Positions 1 through 9,082 are shown, counted from the first letter of the stretch. The stretch is 64,000 nucleotides of DNA from Micavibrio sp. UBA6147 (GCA_002423185.1 DIUX01000002.1:124001-188000); one strand, 5' to 3'. Numbers and translations: made by a program. Notes: generated by a model from the sequence alone, not told the origin.

Positions 1-1
1 A

Positions 2-322
2 TCAGTCCTGTATAAGGACATGAAAATTGTCCACTTGCACCCCCATAACGGCGTTTTGGAGATGTGGTTCGAACTCGGTTTTGTCGGAATCTCGATCATG
101 GCGGCTTTTTTATTCGTCTTGTTCGGGCGAATCGAGAAAATCATGGGTGAAAACCGCCAAAAATGCGCTCTGATGGCGCTATGTGTTTGTTTTGCTTATA
201 TTTTGCCGTCTTTTGGGTTGTGGCAGACTTGGTTCATGTCCGCCCTTGCCGGTTTCGGCCTTATTTTTGTAGCCGCCTTGCGCGCAACACAGAAACCGGA
301 CATGACAATCCGCACCAAATAA
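2..322 (+). CDS. O-antigen ligase/polymerase family membrane protein, C-terminal fragment
   Basis: The reading frame is open from the window edge, so the gene is 5'-truncated. The remaining 106 or so residues begin just before an H-x-H-P-H-N-x-x-L-E-x-W-x-E-x-G motif. That motif is the periplasmic-loop signature of the WaaL/Wzy O-antigen ligase and polymerase superfamily. It is followed by two hydrophobic segments typical of the last membrane helices. These enzymes join or polymerise O-antigen at the periplasmic face of the inner membrane. A short tail ends at a TAA that forms the first bases of an intrinsic terminator. Ligase cannot be told from polymerase without the missing N-terminal helices. 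Confidence 0.7.
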   Translation, partial: SVLYKDMKIVHLHPHNGVLEMWFELGFVGISIMAAFLFVLFGRIEKIMGENRQKCALMALCVCFAYILPSFGLWQTWFMSALAGFGLIFVAALRATQKPDMTIRTK

Positions 323-348
323 AAAAGACGCCCGAAAGCGCCTTTTTT
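321..348 (+). terminator. Intrinsic terminator after the O-antigen gene
   Basis: A near-palindrome AAAAAAGACGC / GCGCCTTTTTT with a short loop overlaps the stop codon of the upstream gene. The T-run follows the stem directly. It is almost symmetrical, so it may also work for minus-strand transcription. Confidence 0.8.
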
Positions 349-472
349 ATTCCGTGTTGCCCAGTCCAACTCTGCCGTTTCTTATTCTATAAAAAGTCTA
401 TGTCAGGATTCATCCCCGATCAAGCGGGTTTTTACTTAAAACACGATTGATGACATCTTTTTTGCGATGTTT

Positions 473-1372
473 CTATGCCACCGCCATTGCGCCGGCAAAG
501 CCGCCAATCGGTTTATTGGCCATAGACGCGCTGTCTTGCTCTCGCTTTTTTGCTTGGTCGCGGGCGATTTTTTGGCGTTCTTCCTCAACCCAATGCCATG
601 TCGACATTGACCACAGCAAGAATAAAAACATCCAGCCATTCGACTTCTTACGATCCAATGATTTTTTAAGCAGCATCATCTGCTCATATTCCTCGACCAT
701 TTTTTGACGTTGAGCCGCCAATTCCTGTTTTTTCTGTTCCACAATCTCAAAATGCTCTTCATCAAGGCGCAAACGCTCGCTCGCCGCCTCCATCAATGCA
801 TGATCGGCCTTAAGCTCCAACATACGGGTGTCTTGGGCGGTTTGAGCGCTCTCAAGCTGCCAATCCATAACCTCCAGCATCGGGTCGTCTGCTGGCACGG
901 TGCGGGCATATTCATCTCGTTGGCGGCGGAGCATCATCGCATCGCGGCGCAAATGGAAATAATCCCGATCCAGCCGCGACAAAACCCCGTCCATTGTTGG
1001 TTTCAAGAACAAGCGCACCGCGCCGCGCCCCATCAAACCGCACGCCGTTGCGATTTTGATGCTGCGCTCAAAATCTTTACGAAGCCACGACGATGCGCTG
1101 TGCAAATTGTCTTTAAAATCATCAATTTTGTCATGCAACATGCGGTAATCGGACGTCACCGCGCGGCGAATAACGCCCGCAACTTCGGTATAATCGCTCT
1201 TCTTGCCGAGGAGCCCCTCGCCCTCAAGCGGGTCAACGCGGCGCGCCATCGACCGATCCAACGCATCCATCGCATCAAGACCCGCCGCCAAAGATGCCTG
1301 AATCTGCTCCATACGACCCATGATCGTATCTTCAATTTCGCTGATTGCGACAGACTTAAGCTGGGGTTTCAT
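473..1372 (-). CDS. Unknown coiled-coil protein with one hydrophobic segment
   Basis: I do not recognise the family. I chose the ATG at 1372 because AGGAAAA lies about 10 bases upstream; the longer frame to 1480 only adds a hydrophobic leader without a ribosome binding site. The protein has about 299 residues. It is charged and heptad-rich, with long helical stretches in the middle (RLDRDYFHLRRD, EEHFEIVEQKKQELAAQRQK). Near the C-terminus a short hydrophobic run (GWMFLFLLWSMSTWHW) could be an interfacial or membrane segment. It is followed by a basic helix and a small-residue tail. It is monocistronic. Its upstream region holds the long simple-repeat tract at 1508-1618, which could affect its promoter. 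Function unknown. Confidence 0.6.
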   Translation of the reverse strand: MKPQLKSVAISEIEDTIMGRMEQIQASLAAGLDAMDALDRSMARRVDPLEGEGLLGKKSDYTEVAGVIRRAVTSDYRMLHDKIDDFKDNLHSASSWLRKDFERSIKIATACGLMGRGAVRLFLKPTMDGVLSRLDRDYFHLRRDAMMLRRQRDEYARTVPADDPMLEVMDWQLESAQTAQDTRMLELKADHALMEAASERLRLDEEHFEIVEQKKQELAAQRQKMVEEYEQMMLLKKSLDRKKSNGWMFLFLLWSMSTWHWVEEERQKIARDQAKKREQDSASMANKPIGGFAGAMAVA

Positions 1373-1507
1373 AACGTTTTTTCCTGTTACCCTTGGTTTT
1401 GTTATATGGAAAGTAACAGGAATTATTAAAAAAACAGTTAACATAATAAATATTCTGACAAATGCCGGCAGAGGCCGCAAAAACCAAGGAAAAAATTATG
1501 GAAAAAC

Positions 1508-1619
<112 letters not shown>

Positions 1620-1724
1620 GAAGAAAAATCATAGAGAGGGGAAAAAATATTTGGATTATGAAAAATAAAACCCACCAGAACAGCCTCAGCAAAACCCCTC
1701 ACCTAGACCGCCCAAAAAGACAAT

Positions 1725-1748
1725 CCGCCCCTTTGTTCAAAGGAGCGG
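1725..1748 (-). terminator. Possible terminator downstream of gapR
   Basis: An inverted repeat CCGC-x-CCTTTG / CAAAGG-x-GCGG with a two-base loop lies about 70 bases beyond the gapR stop. Reading on the minus strand, a CTTTTTG run follows after about eight bases. The T-run is not adjacent, so the call is tentative. Confidence 0.35.
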
Positions 1749-1815
1749 ACAAACGCGGACTTATCCGGACAACAGACAACCAAAACCCATAGACTCTGTA
1801 AAATATGGATAAAGC

Positions 1816-2109
1816 CTATTCGAGGCCAATCGCCTGCTTGTACAGTTCAAGAAGTTCTTCTTCCTCACGGCGCTTTTCAATATCCATTTTGCGCAATCGG
1901 ATGATTTTGCGGATGGTTTTCACGTCAAAACCTGAGCTTTTCGCCTCACCGAAGACTTCTTTCACGTCTTCTGTGATCGCGGCTTTTTCTTCTTCGAGGC
2001 GTTCAACGCGCTCAATATACGATTTAAGGCGGGCGGCGGTGGCGTCACGTTGTGTGTCGGCGTCGGTGCTGTCCGGTTTTTGGAATGGTGCGACGTTGCT
2101 CTCGCTCAT
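1816..2109 (-). CDS. gapR: GapR-family nucleoid-associated protein (DUF2312/UPF0335)
   Basis: A 97-residue protein of the DUF2312 family, whose Caulobacter member GapR binds overtwisted AT-rich DNA ahead of replication and transcription machinery and stimulates type II topoisomerases. Visible hallmarks are the coiled-coil start LKSYIERVERLEEEKAAI, then DVKEVFGEAKSSGFDVK, then IRKIIRLRK and a Glu-rich C-terminal helix ending ELYKQAIGLE. I use the ATG at 2109, not the longer frame to 2193. The conserved domain needs no further N-terminal residues, and AAAGGG precedes this ATG. The family is essentially restricted to Alphaproteobacteria, so this is a lineage marker. Confidence 0.92.
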   Translation of the reverse strand: MSESNVAPFQKPDSTDADTQRDATAARLKSYIERVERLEEEKAAITEDVKEVFGEAKSSGFDVKTIRKIIRLRKMDIEKRREEEELLELYKQAIGLE

Positions 2110-2286
2110 GATAATGCCCTTTACCTGCTGTTGTGTTGCCTTACAAAAGGCGGCAAGCCGCCCTTTTGACCAAAATTTATGATGAAGCACCATTTATGCG
2201 CAAGAAAGCCCCCAAGGTCAAGCCACCTTCAAAGGAAAACACCGCTTATCCCATGTTTATGACGATCGGGGCAAAGCCTCAACCGC

Positions 2287-3243
2287 CTATGAACCATCCG
2301 CTTGATCGCCCTTAGTTGCCGCCCCAGTCGCCACCCCAGTCGCCGATATCGTGCGCATGACTTTGGCGAAATAGGCTTTTTCGGCCTCGGGGTCATAGGC
2401 AGCCTCAGGGGCGCGCGGCCCGTCATAAAGGCTGAACACGCCCTCGCCCTCATCGGCAAAAATAGCCTGAAGCCCCTCATACAAAACCTGTGTGTGGGTT
2501 TCAACATCCTCGGGCGTACGAATAAGATCGTTGCGAAATTCCACCATCACATTGGGCAAAGCCCGCGTATCGGCATAGCGGTCAACCACCGCCACCCCGC
2601 GCAGCGCCCGAATATCATAAGGCTGGTTGTCGCCAACCACATAGGCTTTGGCGCGGAAATGGTCCATAAGCGGCACCGGAATACGCCCGTCCTGAAGCCA
2701 CAGAATCCCGACCTCCCACGGCCTTGCCTCGCCATGAAAAACGGGGGTGAAGCTGTGGATCGACACCATCGCGGGAACAACGCCCTTCGCCAGAAAATGA
2801 TGGTCCAGCATTTCATTCAATTTTGTGTGATACGGGTCGTATAGCGCCTTAAACCGCTCCTCGCGCGCTTGCTCCGATAAATCCACATTGCCTTTAATCT
2901 CTTTGCCTTCGCCGACGGTCGGAAACGCCGTGGCGTTGCGGCTGCGCCCCACATCAACCACCATTCGTGAATAATTCCCGACCAGCGCCGGCGCGTTCAA
3001 AAGCGCCGCCAAGCGAAGCGTCACATCGCGTGCCCCGGGGTCATAGGCATAATGCTGGTCGAAATCCTCCGCATCCATCCCGAGCGACCCAAGCGCCTTA
3101 GGAACAGCCCGCCCCGCATGTTCGCACGTCAACAAGACCGGCGCAGTGCCATGCGGGTTAATAATCTCATAGGGCGGCAAATCATCCGGTCCGAGTAAAG
3201 ACTCAGCCTCAACACCGTTGCTATGGCCTGCGGAGCGCGTCAT
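2287..3243 (-). CDS. N-formylglutamate amidohydrolase family protein
   Basis: The 318-residue protein carries the FGase fold signatures: PVLLTCEHAG near residue 36 and the DPGARDVT region near residue 69. These are followed by RMVVDVGRSRN, the MVSIHSFTP metal/substrate motif and VMVEFRNDLI near residue 235. Characterised members hydrolyse N-formyl-L-glutamate to glutamate and formate at the end of one histidine degradation route. Many alphaproteobacterial paralogues stand alone and have no known substrate. No hut genes are nearby, so the histidine pathway role is only inference. The C-terminal 20 residues are Ala/Thr/Gly-rich. The ATG at 3243 has AGGAT about nine bases upstream. Confidence 0.85.
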   Translation of the reverse strand: MTRSAGHSNGVEAESLLGPDDLPPYEIINPHGTAPVLLTCEHAGRAVPKALGSLGMDAEDFDQHYAYDPGARDVTLRLAALLNAPALVGNYSRMVVDVGRSRNATAFPTVGEGKEIKGNVDLSEQAREERFKALYDPYHTKLNEMLDHHFLAKGVVPAMVSIHSFTPVFHGEARPWEVGILWLQDGRIPVPLMDHFRAKAYVVGDNQPYDIRALRGVAVVDRYADTRALPNVMVEFRNDLIRTPEDVETHTQVLYEGLQAIFADEGEGVFSLYDGPRAPEAAYDPEAEKAYFAKVMRTISATGVATGAATKGDQADGS

Positions 3244-3314
3244 ATCTGTCTATCCTGTGGTTTTTGTTAATTATATCGTTTGAAAGAAGGCACTGTTCTG
3301 TATAAAAGCGGTGG

Positions 3315-4100
3315 CTATTCCACCATACAGCCGCTCTCATCATCATTCAGAACTTTTGTTTCGTCCTGCAACCGCCAATTTTCGATCAACACTTCATTGG
3401 GGTTGAGCAAAGTTTGCTTCATATTCGGAATACGCACCAACCGCACCCGCAAATTCACGACTTCACGCGCCGTTTTGCCGGACGGGTCGGGTGTTGCTTC
3501 GGACTCGTTCAAGGTCACGATCACCGGAACTTCAAAAATCCACGTATAAAACCCGTCTTCGTTTTGCTTGCACAGCAAGGAGGGGAGCTGAACCGACGCC
3601 GCCGTCATGTCGTATTTGCGTTGATTGATGAACAACCAATAAGACCGTTCGGACAGGAAGGACAAATATTCGCGGTACGCGGGCTGGGTAAAATACTGGC
3701 GCACGCGCTCGATGGTTTCCTTCGCGTTGTTCGCCTTGATCTCCAGCGTATCAATCATCACACCGGACAGCCACGCCGCCAATTCCTCGCTCGTGCGGTG
3801 CGGCACGGATGTTTTTTCATTGCTGTCCGCCGCAAACGGTTTGTACAGATCCATCAGTCCTTGATCCACTGGCGCTGGCCGCGCTTGCGGAGCCATTTGC
3901 CGTGTTTGAGGGGCTGTTGGCTGGGCTTGCTGTACGGTATTTTGTGAAGGCGTCGAAGCCGCGAAGGCCTCACCCGCCATCACCATGACCACCATGACCA
4001 CCATGACCACCACAAAAACAAAAGCCGCCGCGCCGCGAATGAGTGCGTCTTCGCGTCTGTGTTCATTATGGGCGAAATGGGCGAAGAAAGGAAAAAACAT
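3315..4100 (-). CDS. Orphan DotI/IcmL-like type IV secretion protein
   Basis: I start at the ATG at 4100, with AAGGGG five bases upstream; the TTG at 4103 is less likely. Residues 20-50 form an uncleaved or cleaved signal segment made of Val-Met repeats, encoded by a nine-base direct repeat near 3983-4011. A Gln/Pro-rich linker follows. Residues 100-260 fit the DotI/IcmL periplasmic domain pattern: a helix containing ETIERVRQYFTQPAYREYLSFL, then DGFYTWIFEVPVIVTL and a paired-strand segment NLRVRLVRI. In Legionella, DotI is an inner-membrane subunit of the Dot/Icm type IVB system. No other dot/icm genes are visible here. Remote assignment by motif memory, moderately sure. Confidence 0.55.
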   Translation of the reverse strand: MFFPFFAHFAHNEHRREDALIRGAAAFVFVVVMVVMVVMVMAGEAFAASTPSQNTVQQAQPTAPQTRQMAPQARPAPVDQGLMDLYKPFAADSNEKTSVPHRTSEELAAWLSGVMIDTLEIKANNAKETIERVRQYFTQPAYREYLSFLSERSYWLFINQRKYDMTAASVQLPSLLCKQNEDGFYTWIFEVPVIVTLNESEATPDPSGKTAREVVNLRVRLVRIPNMKQTLLNPNEVLIENWRLQDETKVLNDDESGCMVE

Positions 4101-4165
4101 CAAAACCCCTTCATCAAAGTGGCTGTAAATTTATGGCTGTGCATTTCAAGGCGGCGTTCATTATA

Positions 4166-5041
4166 TTACTCATCTAGATCATGCCCGCCTGCCCGATCAT
4201 TGTCAAAAGCTTTGCGCCCTTTGATTTTTGACCCAGAGGTTCTTGACCCAGAGATTCTTGACCTAGAGGTTTTTGACTTAGAGGTTTTTGACGTTGCGGC
4301 TTCTTGAGGGTTTGCCCGTGACTTTGGTTGCGGGGTTGTCTGCTTGTCCGCTTGCTGTCCAAAGTTTCGGTTAACCTTTTCGAATCCCGAGGCAACGCGC
4401 CGCATAAGCGGCCCAAATCTTTGTCCAAACGCCAAAACGCCGTCTATCCGCCGCTCCAGAAAAACCCGTGTACGGAGATGGCCTTGCGATGTGTCCGCAA
4501 GCCAAAACACCAGCGTTGACGCCATCACCGCACACAGCAAGCCGCGCTTGGTGTAATAATTATAATCGGTGCTCTCATCCCCCGCCCAGTTCCAGATGCA
4601 ATCCGCACTGCGCCACAAGGCAGAGGCCGCAGAGTCGGAAGAATCTTTGCCCACCGCCCCGCCCCGCACATCAATCCACGAAGACGCCGCCCCTTGAACG
4701 GCGATTTTATGAGGCTCCAAAATCTCGATCCGCGTCCAAACGGCCTGTGCGATGCGGTCACGCACGCGCATGGGGCGCAGGCTGCTCTCGCTCAACGCCT
4801 GCAGCATCGCCCGATCCGCCCAATCAGAAAAATACCCCGCCAACGACGTCAGCCCACCCACAAAGCAAGCCGCCAGCATGGCATCATCCATGCCACATTC
4901 TTGCGCCGCGCGGCGCATCGAATCCGTGTTCCAGCCACCATACGGAACCTCGTCCAGCATCGCCATCAAAACACGATCCTTCATCGCCTGTTCCGGCGAT
5001 GCCTTGGGCGGGCGTGAATGAGCGTTGCGAGCTTTGGTCAT
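4166..5041 (-). CDS. COQ9 family protein (ubiquinone biosynthesis)
   Basis: The C-terminal core holds the diagnostic COQ9 block CIWNWAGDESTDYNYYTKR, followed by VMASTLVFWLADTSQGHLRTRVFLERRID. COQ9 proteins have a TetR-like fold, bind isoprenoid lipids and assist COQ7-type demethoxyubiquinone hydroxylation. The N-terminal helical region from MKDRVLMAMLDEVPYGGW also fits the family. I use the ATG at 5041, with AGGA six bases upstream. The last 70 residues are an added Lys/Ser/Thr/Arg-rich tail built on a 15-base tandem repeat (4226-4292). That tail is unusual for the family and probably disordered. No coq7 is visible nearby. Confidence 0.85.
   Translation of the reverse strand: MTKARNAHSRPPKASPEQAMKDRVLMAMLDEVPYGGWNTDSMRRAAQECGMDDAMLAACFVGGLTSLAGYFSDWADRAMLQALSESSLRPMRVRDRIAQAVWTRIEILEPHKIAVQGAASSWIDVRGGAVGKDSSDSAASALWRSADCIWNWAGDESTDYNYYTKRGLLCAVMASTLVFWLADTSQGHLRTRVFLERRIDGVLAFGQRFGPLMRRVASGFEKVNRNFGQQADKQTTPQPKSRANPQEAATSKTSKSKTSRSRISGSRTSGSKIKGRKAFDNDRAGGHDLDE
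4226..4292. repeat. 15-bp tandem repeat inside the COQ9 C-terminal tail
   Basis: Four and a half imperfect copies of TTTTGACCCAGAGGT lie in tandem within the coding sequence. They encode repeated Lys/Arg-Thr/Ser pentapeptides on the minus strand. The 15-base period keeps the frame, so copy-number change would only lengthen or shorten the tail. Confidence 0.85.
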
Positions 5042-5153
5042 CAATATCCTGAATGAGAAGAGGCTGTTGATCGTTTATAACTGTATGGAGCTATTTTATC
5101 ACGCCATCCGCAAACAAACAATTCTTTGCGCGGGCGCAGGTCAGTCGGTCTTC

Positions 5154-7475
5154 TCAGTCTGCGTTCAAGGCGTCCAGCAAGTCTGACATCTCGCCAAAAT
5201 CATCGTCATCGTCTTGTTCAAGAACGGGAATATAAAGATACACGGTCGTGCCTTTGCCCGGTGCGCTGTCCAGACTGATATCCCCGCCCCAAGACCGCAA
5301 GATTGCCTGCGCCACCGTCAACCCAAGCCCCGAGGCATTCACCGCATGGCGCGTTGTAAACAGCGGGTCAAAAACCTTCGGCAAAATTGCCGGATCAATC
5401 CCGCAGCCCTCATCCGCAACACTGATGACGTAATAGCGCAAACCGGAATGTTCAAGCCCGAGCCGCCGCGCATCCGCCATCGAGATTTTTTCTTCGTCAA
5501 ACGCGACATGAATCGCGCCATTCACCCCTTCGGGGTACGAAAGCTGAGCATTACGAATGATGTTCACCATCACCTGCCGAAGCTCCGCGCCGTTAATGAG
5601 CGCGTAGGCATCTTCGCTGAGGTCAAAGCTGGATTTCTCCTCAAGCGGGGCAATGGTAAAGCGGCTCTCCGACACCGTATCCACGAAGGCGAGTGCCGCT
5701 TGCAGCTCCCGCACAAGATGGGTGCGGGTCAATGGGTCATTTTCGCCTTTGCTGAACCCGCGCAAGCCTTCAACAAGGCTGGTGATCTGCGCCAACATCG
5801 GCACGCCCGCGCCCTCCACAGGCGGCATTAATTTCAAAATCTGCGCGATTTCCTCGGCCACCTGTCTTGCCATGCGCCCCAAGGCTTCATGGCGTTGCCG
5901 GTCAATATCCTTGCGGTCTTTTTGGATGGTCAACGACATGTCCTCGTGCAAGGACACATACGCCAAAATACGCGGCGGCCCATCGGCGGAAAACGTGCTC
6001 GCCGGTGCCAAAACAGGGGTCAAGGTCATTTTGTCAATGAAGGGTTCGCCGTTTTCTTTATAATGGATGATGTCAACCGTGGTGGCATGGCCGCCATCCA
6101 TCGCGTCCTCAACCCGATCAATCGATTCCAGCCCCGTTTCGGGCCCATTCAGCATATAAAGATTGGACGATTCAAGATGGTCGCGCGCATAGCCCAGCAA
6201 ATCACAAAACCCCGGACTGACATACAAAAACCGCCGCCCGAAGCTGGTCACATCAATAATCGACACAGCCATTTTGCTCGCTTCGATCCCCGCCACGAAA
6301 ATCCGTTTCAGGTCTTCGGCCTGTTTTTTATCGGTCACATCCTCAACCGCGCCGGTCACGCGCACGGGTTTGCCGTCTTGCCACCCTGCCTGCCCGCGCA
6401 AACTGATCCAGCGGAACTGGTTATTACCGAACGGGATTTTAAGCTCCATCGCCAAAATGCTGTTGCTGCTCAAATGGGCATTGAGGCGTTTATCAAACGT
6501 CAAAACCCCTTCATCATCGAGCACAGCCCGCACATCATCGAGTGAAAAAACGCCGGTTCGTCCGCCCTTTTCCACCCGCGGCAATAGCCCCAATACGGTG
6601 CAGGCCGTGTCAGACAAAAACAGGGTGTCATCCTCAATCACCCAATCAAAAATTCCCGCGCTCATCCCCGCCAGCGCAAGGCGCAGCCGTTCTTCGTTTT
6701 GCTCCAGCTCCGCCCGCGTTGTGATGAGGATATCCTGCTCTTTTTCAAGCGCTTCGGATCGTTGACGCAAGCGGCGGTTAAACGGCAAATAAATCAAAAC
6801 GACATCCAGCGCAATCAGGACAAAAACCCCGACAACACAGAGCAACAAAACATGCTTATGCATCCGGTAATCGCGGTAGGCAACATTCTTGATAAGCGCC
6901 TCGACATAGGCAATCCGCTGAAGAACCACCCCCGCCGCATCGTTGAAAAAATCATGCCCTGCATCAAGGATCAAAGGGCTTTGATCCTCATTGAGCAATG
7001 CCTCAGCACCATTGGCATAGCGTTCAAGATAGACCAATAAAGGCTCAGGCTCGGCGCCTGCTGGCGCGTTTGGTTCCTGTTCCTGCTCCTGCCCGCCGAT
7101 CAACAGGGCGACCAAGTCGCGGTGATACCCCAACATGCCGCCGCCATTGACCATCAAATCGCGCAACGCCTCGTTATTCAAACGAAACATATCGACAGAA
7201 TCCTTCAACAGAATCTCTGCCTTATGGCGCTCTCTTGCCGCCATTTTCCCGCTCGGTCTTTTATTTTCGTTTTTATTGTCTTTGTATTTGGCGGCATACA
7301 GGGCCATGCGCTGGGACAACATTTTCTGGCTCGCGACCATTTCGCCGGCCAAATCGTAATGACCATCGCGCTGAACCAACGATACAATCGTCCACGATGC
7401 CGCAGTCACCATAACCAACAGCAATATTAAAATAGCGCCATAAAAGCGGGATGTGGAATGCGGAGCGAAAAACAT
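5154..7475 (-). CDS. Membrane PAS sensor histidine kinase with a substituted H-box
   Basis: The 773-residue protein has a first membrane segment at about 12-34, then a PilJ-type periplasmic region containing SQKMLSQRMALYAA. A second membrane segment lies at about 207-231. A coiled coil, two PAS domains (about 260-375 and 390-510) and a HATPase domain (about 625-755) follow. The ATPase domain has the N-box NIIRNAQLS, DEGCGIDP, FDPLFTT and GLGLTVAQAILRSWGG, so ATP binding looks intact. The H-box region reads EALGRMARQVAEEIAQILKLM. The place of the phospho-accepting His, expected as in VAHEI or IAHDF, is taken by Glu541. Thus it may not autophosphorylate normally. Architecture recalls CckA, but there is no receiver domain. 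Confidence 0.85.
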   Translation of the reverse strand: MFFAPHSTSRFYGAILILLLVMVTAASWTIVSLVQRDGHYDLAGEMVASQKMLSQRMALYAAKYKDNKNENKRPSGKMAARERHKAEILLKDSVDMFRLNNEALRDLMVNGGGMLGYHRDLVALLIGGQEQEQEPNAPAGAEPEPLLVYLERYANGAEALLNEDQSPLILDAGHDFFNDAAGVVLQRIAYVEALIKNVAYRDYRMHKHVLLLCVVGVFVLIALDVVLIYLPFNRRLRQRSEALEKEQDILITTRAELEQNEERLRLALAGMSAGIFDWVIEDDTLFLSDTACTVLGLLPRVEKGGRTGVFSLDDVRAVLDDEGVLTFDKRLNAHLSSNSILAMELKIPFGNNQFRWISLRGQAGWQDGKPVRVTGAVEDVTDKKQAEDLKRIFVAGIEASKMAVSIIDVTSFGRRFLYVSPGFCDLLGYARDHLESSNLYMLNGPETGLESIDRVEDAMDGGHATTVDIIHYKENGEPFIDKMTLTPVLAPASTFSADGPPRILAYVSLHEDMSLTIQKDRKDIDRQRHEALGRMARQVAEEIAQILKLMPPVEGAGVPMLAQITSLVEGLRGFSKGENDPLTRTHLVRELQAALAFVDTVSESRFTIAPLEEKSSFDLSEDAYALINGAELRQVMVNIIRNAQLSYPEGVNGAIHVAFDEEKISMADARRLGLEHSGLRYYVISVADEGCGIDPAILPKVFDPLFTTRHAVNASGLGLTVAQAILRSWGGDISLDSAPGKGTTVYLYIPVLEQDDDDDFGEMSDLLDALNAD

Positions 7476-7573
7476 TGATGAATTTTAAGGTGAATATCGA
7501 CTGGATTCAGTCTAGCATGAAACCCAGTAACAAACCTAAGCAAAGTTTTTTAGGAAAAGGCGAAGAAACGGCC

Positions 7574-9031
7574 ATGTCCGACCAAGACGACATCCCTCCC
7601 AAAACCACGCATGACAGCAAAAGCGAGAACGCCTCTTTCAAGCGTGAGAACGACTCTTTCAAGCGTGAGAACACGGTCGGCACGCGCATCGGGCGCTATG
7701 CCCGCGTGTCGGGAACGATGGCAGGCCTTGCGACACGTTTGGCGGGCGAGAAATTCTTCGGCCTGAAAATCGAACGCGAAAGCCATGCCCAAGACCTCAT
7801 GATGGCCTTCGGCAACCTCAAAGGCCCGCTCATGAAGGTCGGGCAAATTCTCGCCACCATCCCCGAAGCCCTCCCCCCCGAATACGCCAAAGCGTTTCAA
7901 GAACTTCAATCCAACGCCCCGCCAATGGGCTGGCCTTTCGTGCGCCGCCGTATGAAGGCCGAACTTGGCGTCGACTGGCAAAGCCATTTCAAGGAATTCG
8001 GACAAACCGCCGCCGCCGCCGCGTCCTTGGGGCAAGTCCACCGCGCAACCCTTGTGGACGGGCGCGATGTCGCGTGCAAATTACAATATCCCGATATGCG
8101 TTCAGCGATTGATGTTGACCTCAAACAACTCAAAATCATTTTCGGCGTTTATGAACGCTATGACCGCAGCATCTCAACCGAACACATCCACAAGGAACTC
8201 TCCGCCCGTCTGTATGAGGAACTGGATTACGAGCTTGAGGCGCGCCATTGCCGCCTTTATGAAGATATGCTGTCCGCCCAAGATGGCGTGCATGTGCCGC
8301 GCGTTGTTGACGAACTTTCAACCGAACGTTTGCTCACCACCGAATGGCTGGACGGACGGAAAATCCTTGATTTCGTTGATGCGCCGCTGGAGCAACGCAA
8401 CGCCATCGCCCTGAATTTGTTCAAGGCATGGTATGTGCCGCTGTATCATTACGGCGTTATTCACGGCGACCCCCACCCCGGCAATTACACCATCCGCCCC
8501 GATGACGGGCTCAACTTGCTTGATTTTGGCTGTGTCCGCGTGTTCCGCCCCGCCTTTATCCACGGCGTGATTGAGCTTTACCACGCCCTCATGACCGACG
8601 ACATCGACCGCAGCGTCGCCGCCTATGAAACATGGGGATTCAAAAACCTCGGCAAAGACGTGATCGACATTTTGAATATTTGGGCGAAGTTTCTTTACGG
8701 GCCGGTCATGGAAGACAAAACCCGCGTCATCGGTGAAGCCAAACACGGCGTTTACGGCCGTGAAACCGCGCAAATGGTGCATCAAAGACTCCGTGAATCC
8801 AGCGGCAATGTCGCAATACCGCGCGAGTTCGTCTTTATGGATCGCGCCGCCCTCGGCCTTGGTTCGGTGTTCATCCGCATGGGGGCACATATCAACTGGT
8901 ACCGCCTGTTCAACGAAATGATTGACGGCTTTGACATCCAAAAACTGGCGCAAAGCCAAGAAAAAATCGTCAAAAAACACGGCCTGTCCGAAAAACTGCA
9001 CGAAAATGCAGCCCTCAACAATGTTGCCTGA
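7574..9031 (+). CDS. UbiB/ABC1 (ADCK) atypical kinase family protein
   Basis: About 485 residues from the ATG at 7574; in-frame starts at 7451 and 7517 are alternatives that would overlap the divergent kinase promoter. Family motifs are present: the KxGQ motif in LMKVGQILA followed by ALPPEYAKAFQELQ, the ATP-binding Lys in VACKLQYP, the catalytic HGDPHPGNY and the metal motif LLDFGCVR. UbiB/ADCK proteins are ATPases that promote ubiquinone biosynthesis, probably by handling membrane-bound intermediates. No C-terminal membrane helices are evident, as in soluble AarF-like members. Two in-frame SFKREN repeats near the N-terminus precede the conserved domain. With COQ9 close by, a quinone role is a reasonable inference. 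Confidence 0.85.
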   Translation: MSDQDDIPPKTTHDSKSENASFKRENDSFKRENTVGTRIGRYARVSGTMAGLATRLAGEKFFGLKIERESHAQDLMMAFGNLKGPLMKVGQILATIPEALPPEYAKAFQELQSNAPPMGWPFVRRRMKAELGVDWQSHFKEFGQTAAAAASLGQVHRATLVDGRDVACKLQYPDMRSAIDVDLKQLKIIFGVYERYDRSISTEHIHKELSARLYEELDYELEARHCRLYEDMLSAQDGVHVPRVVDELSTERLLTTEWLDGRKILDFVDAPLEQRNAIALNLFKAWYVPLYHYGVIHGDPHPGNYTIRPDDGLNLLDFGCVRVFRPAFIHGVIELYHALMTDDIDRSVAAYETWGFKNLGKDVIDILNIWAKFLYGPVMEDKTRVIGEAKHGVYGRETAQMVHQRLRESSGNVAIPREFVFMDRAALGLGSVFIRMGAHINWYRLFNEMIDGFDIQKLAQSQEKIVKKHGLSEKLHENAALNNVA

Positions 9032-9082
9032 TATTAAAAACAAGCCCAGCGAACGCCGGTTTCGATCACTATAGCCCGAAGC

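Noticed and set aside
704..1429. 241-residue plus-strand frame opposite the unknown protein
   Set aside because: It is the antisense of a better supported gene and has His/Arg/Gln-rich shadow composition.
3983..4011. Nine-base repeats considered as an operator or CRISPR-like array
   Set aside because: They lie inside the coding sequence for the hydrophobic signal segment and have no spacers.
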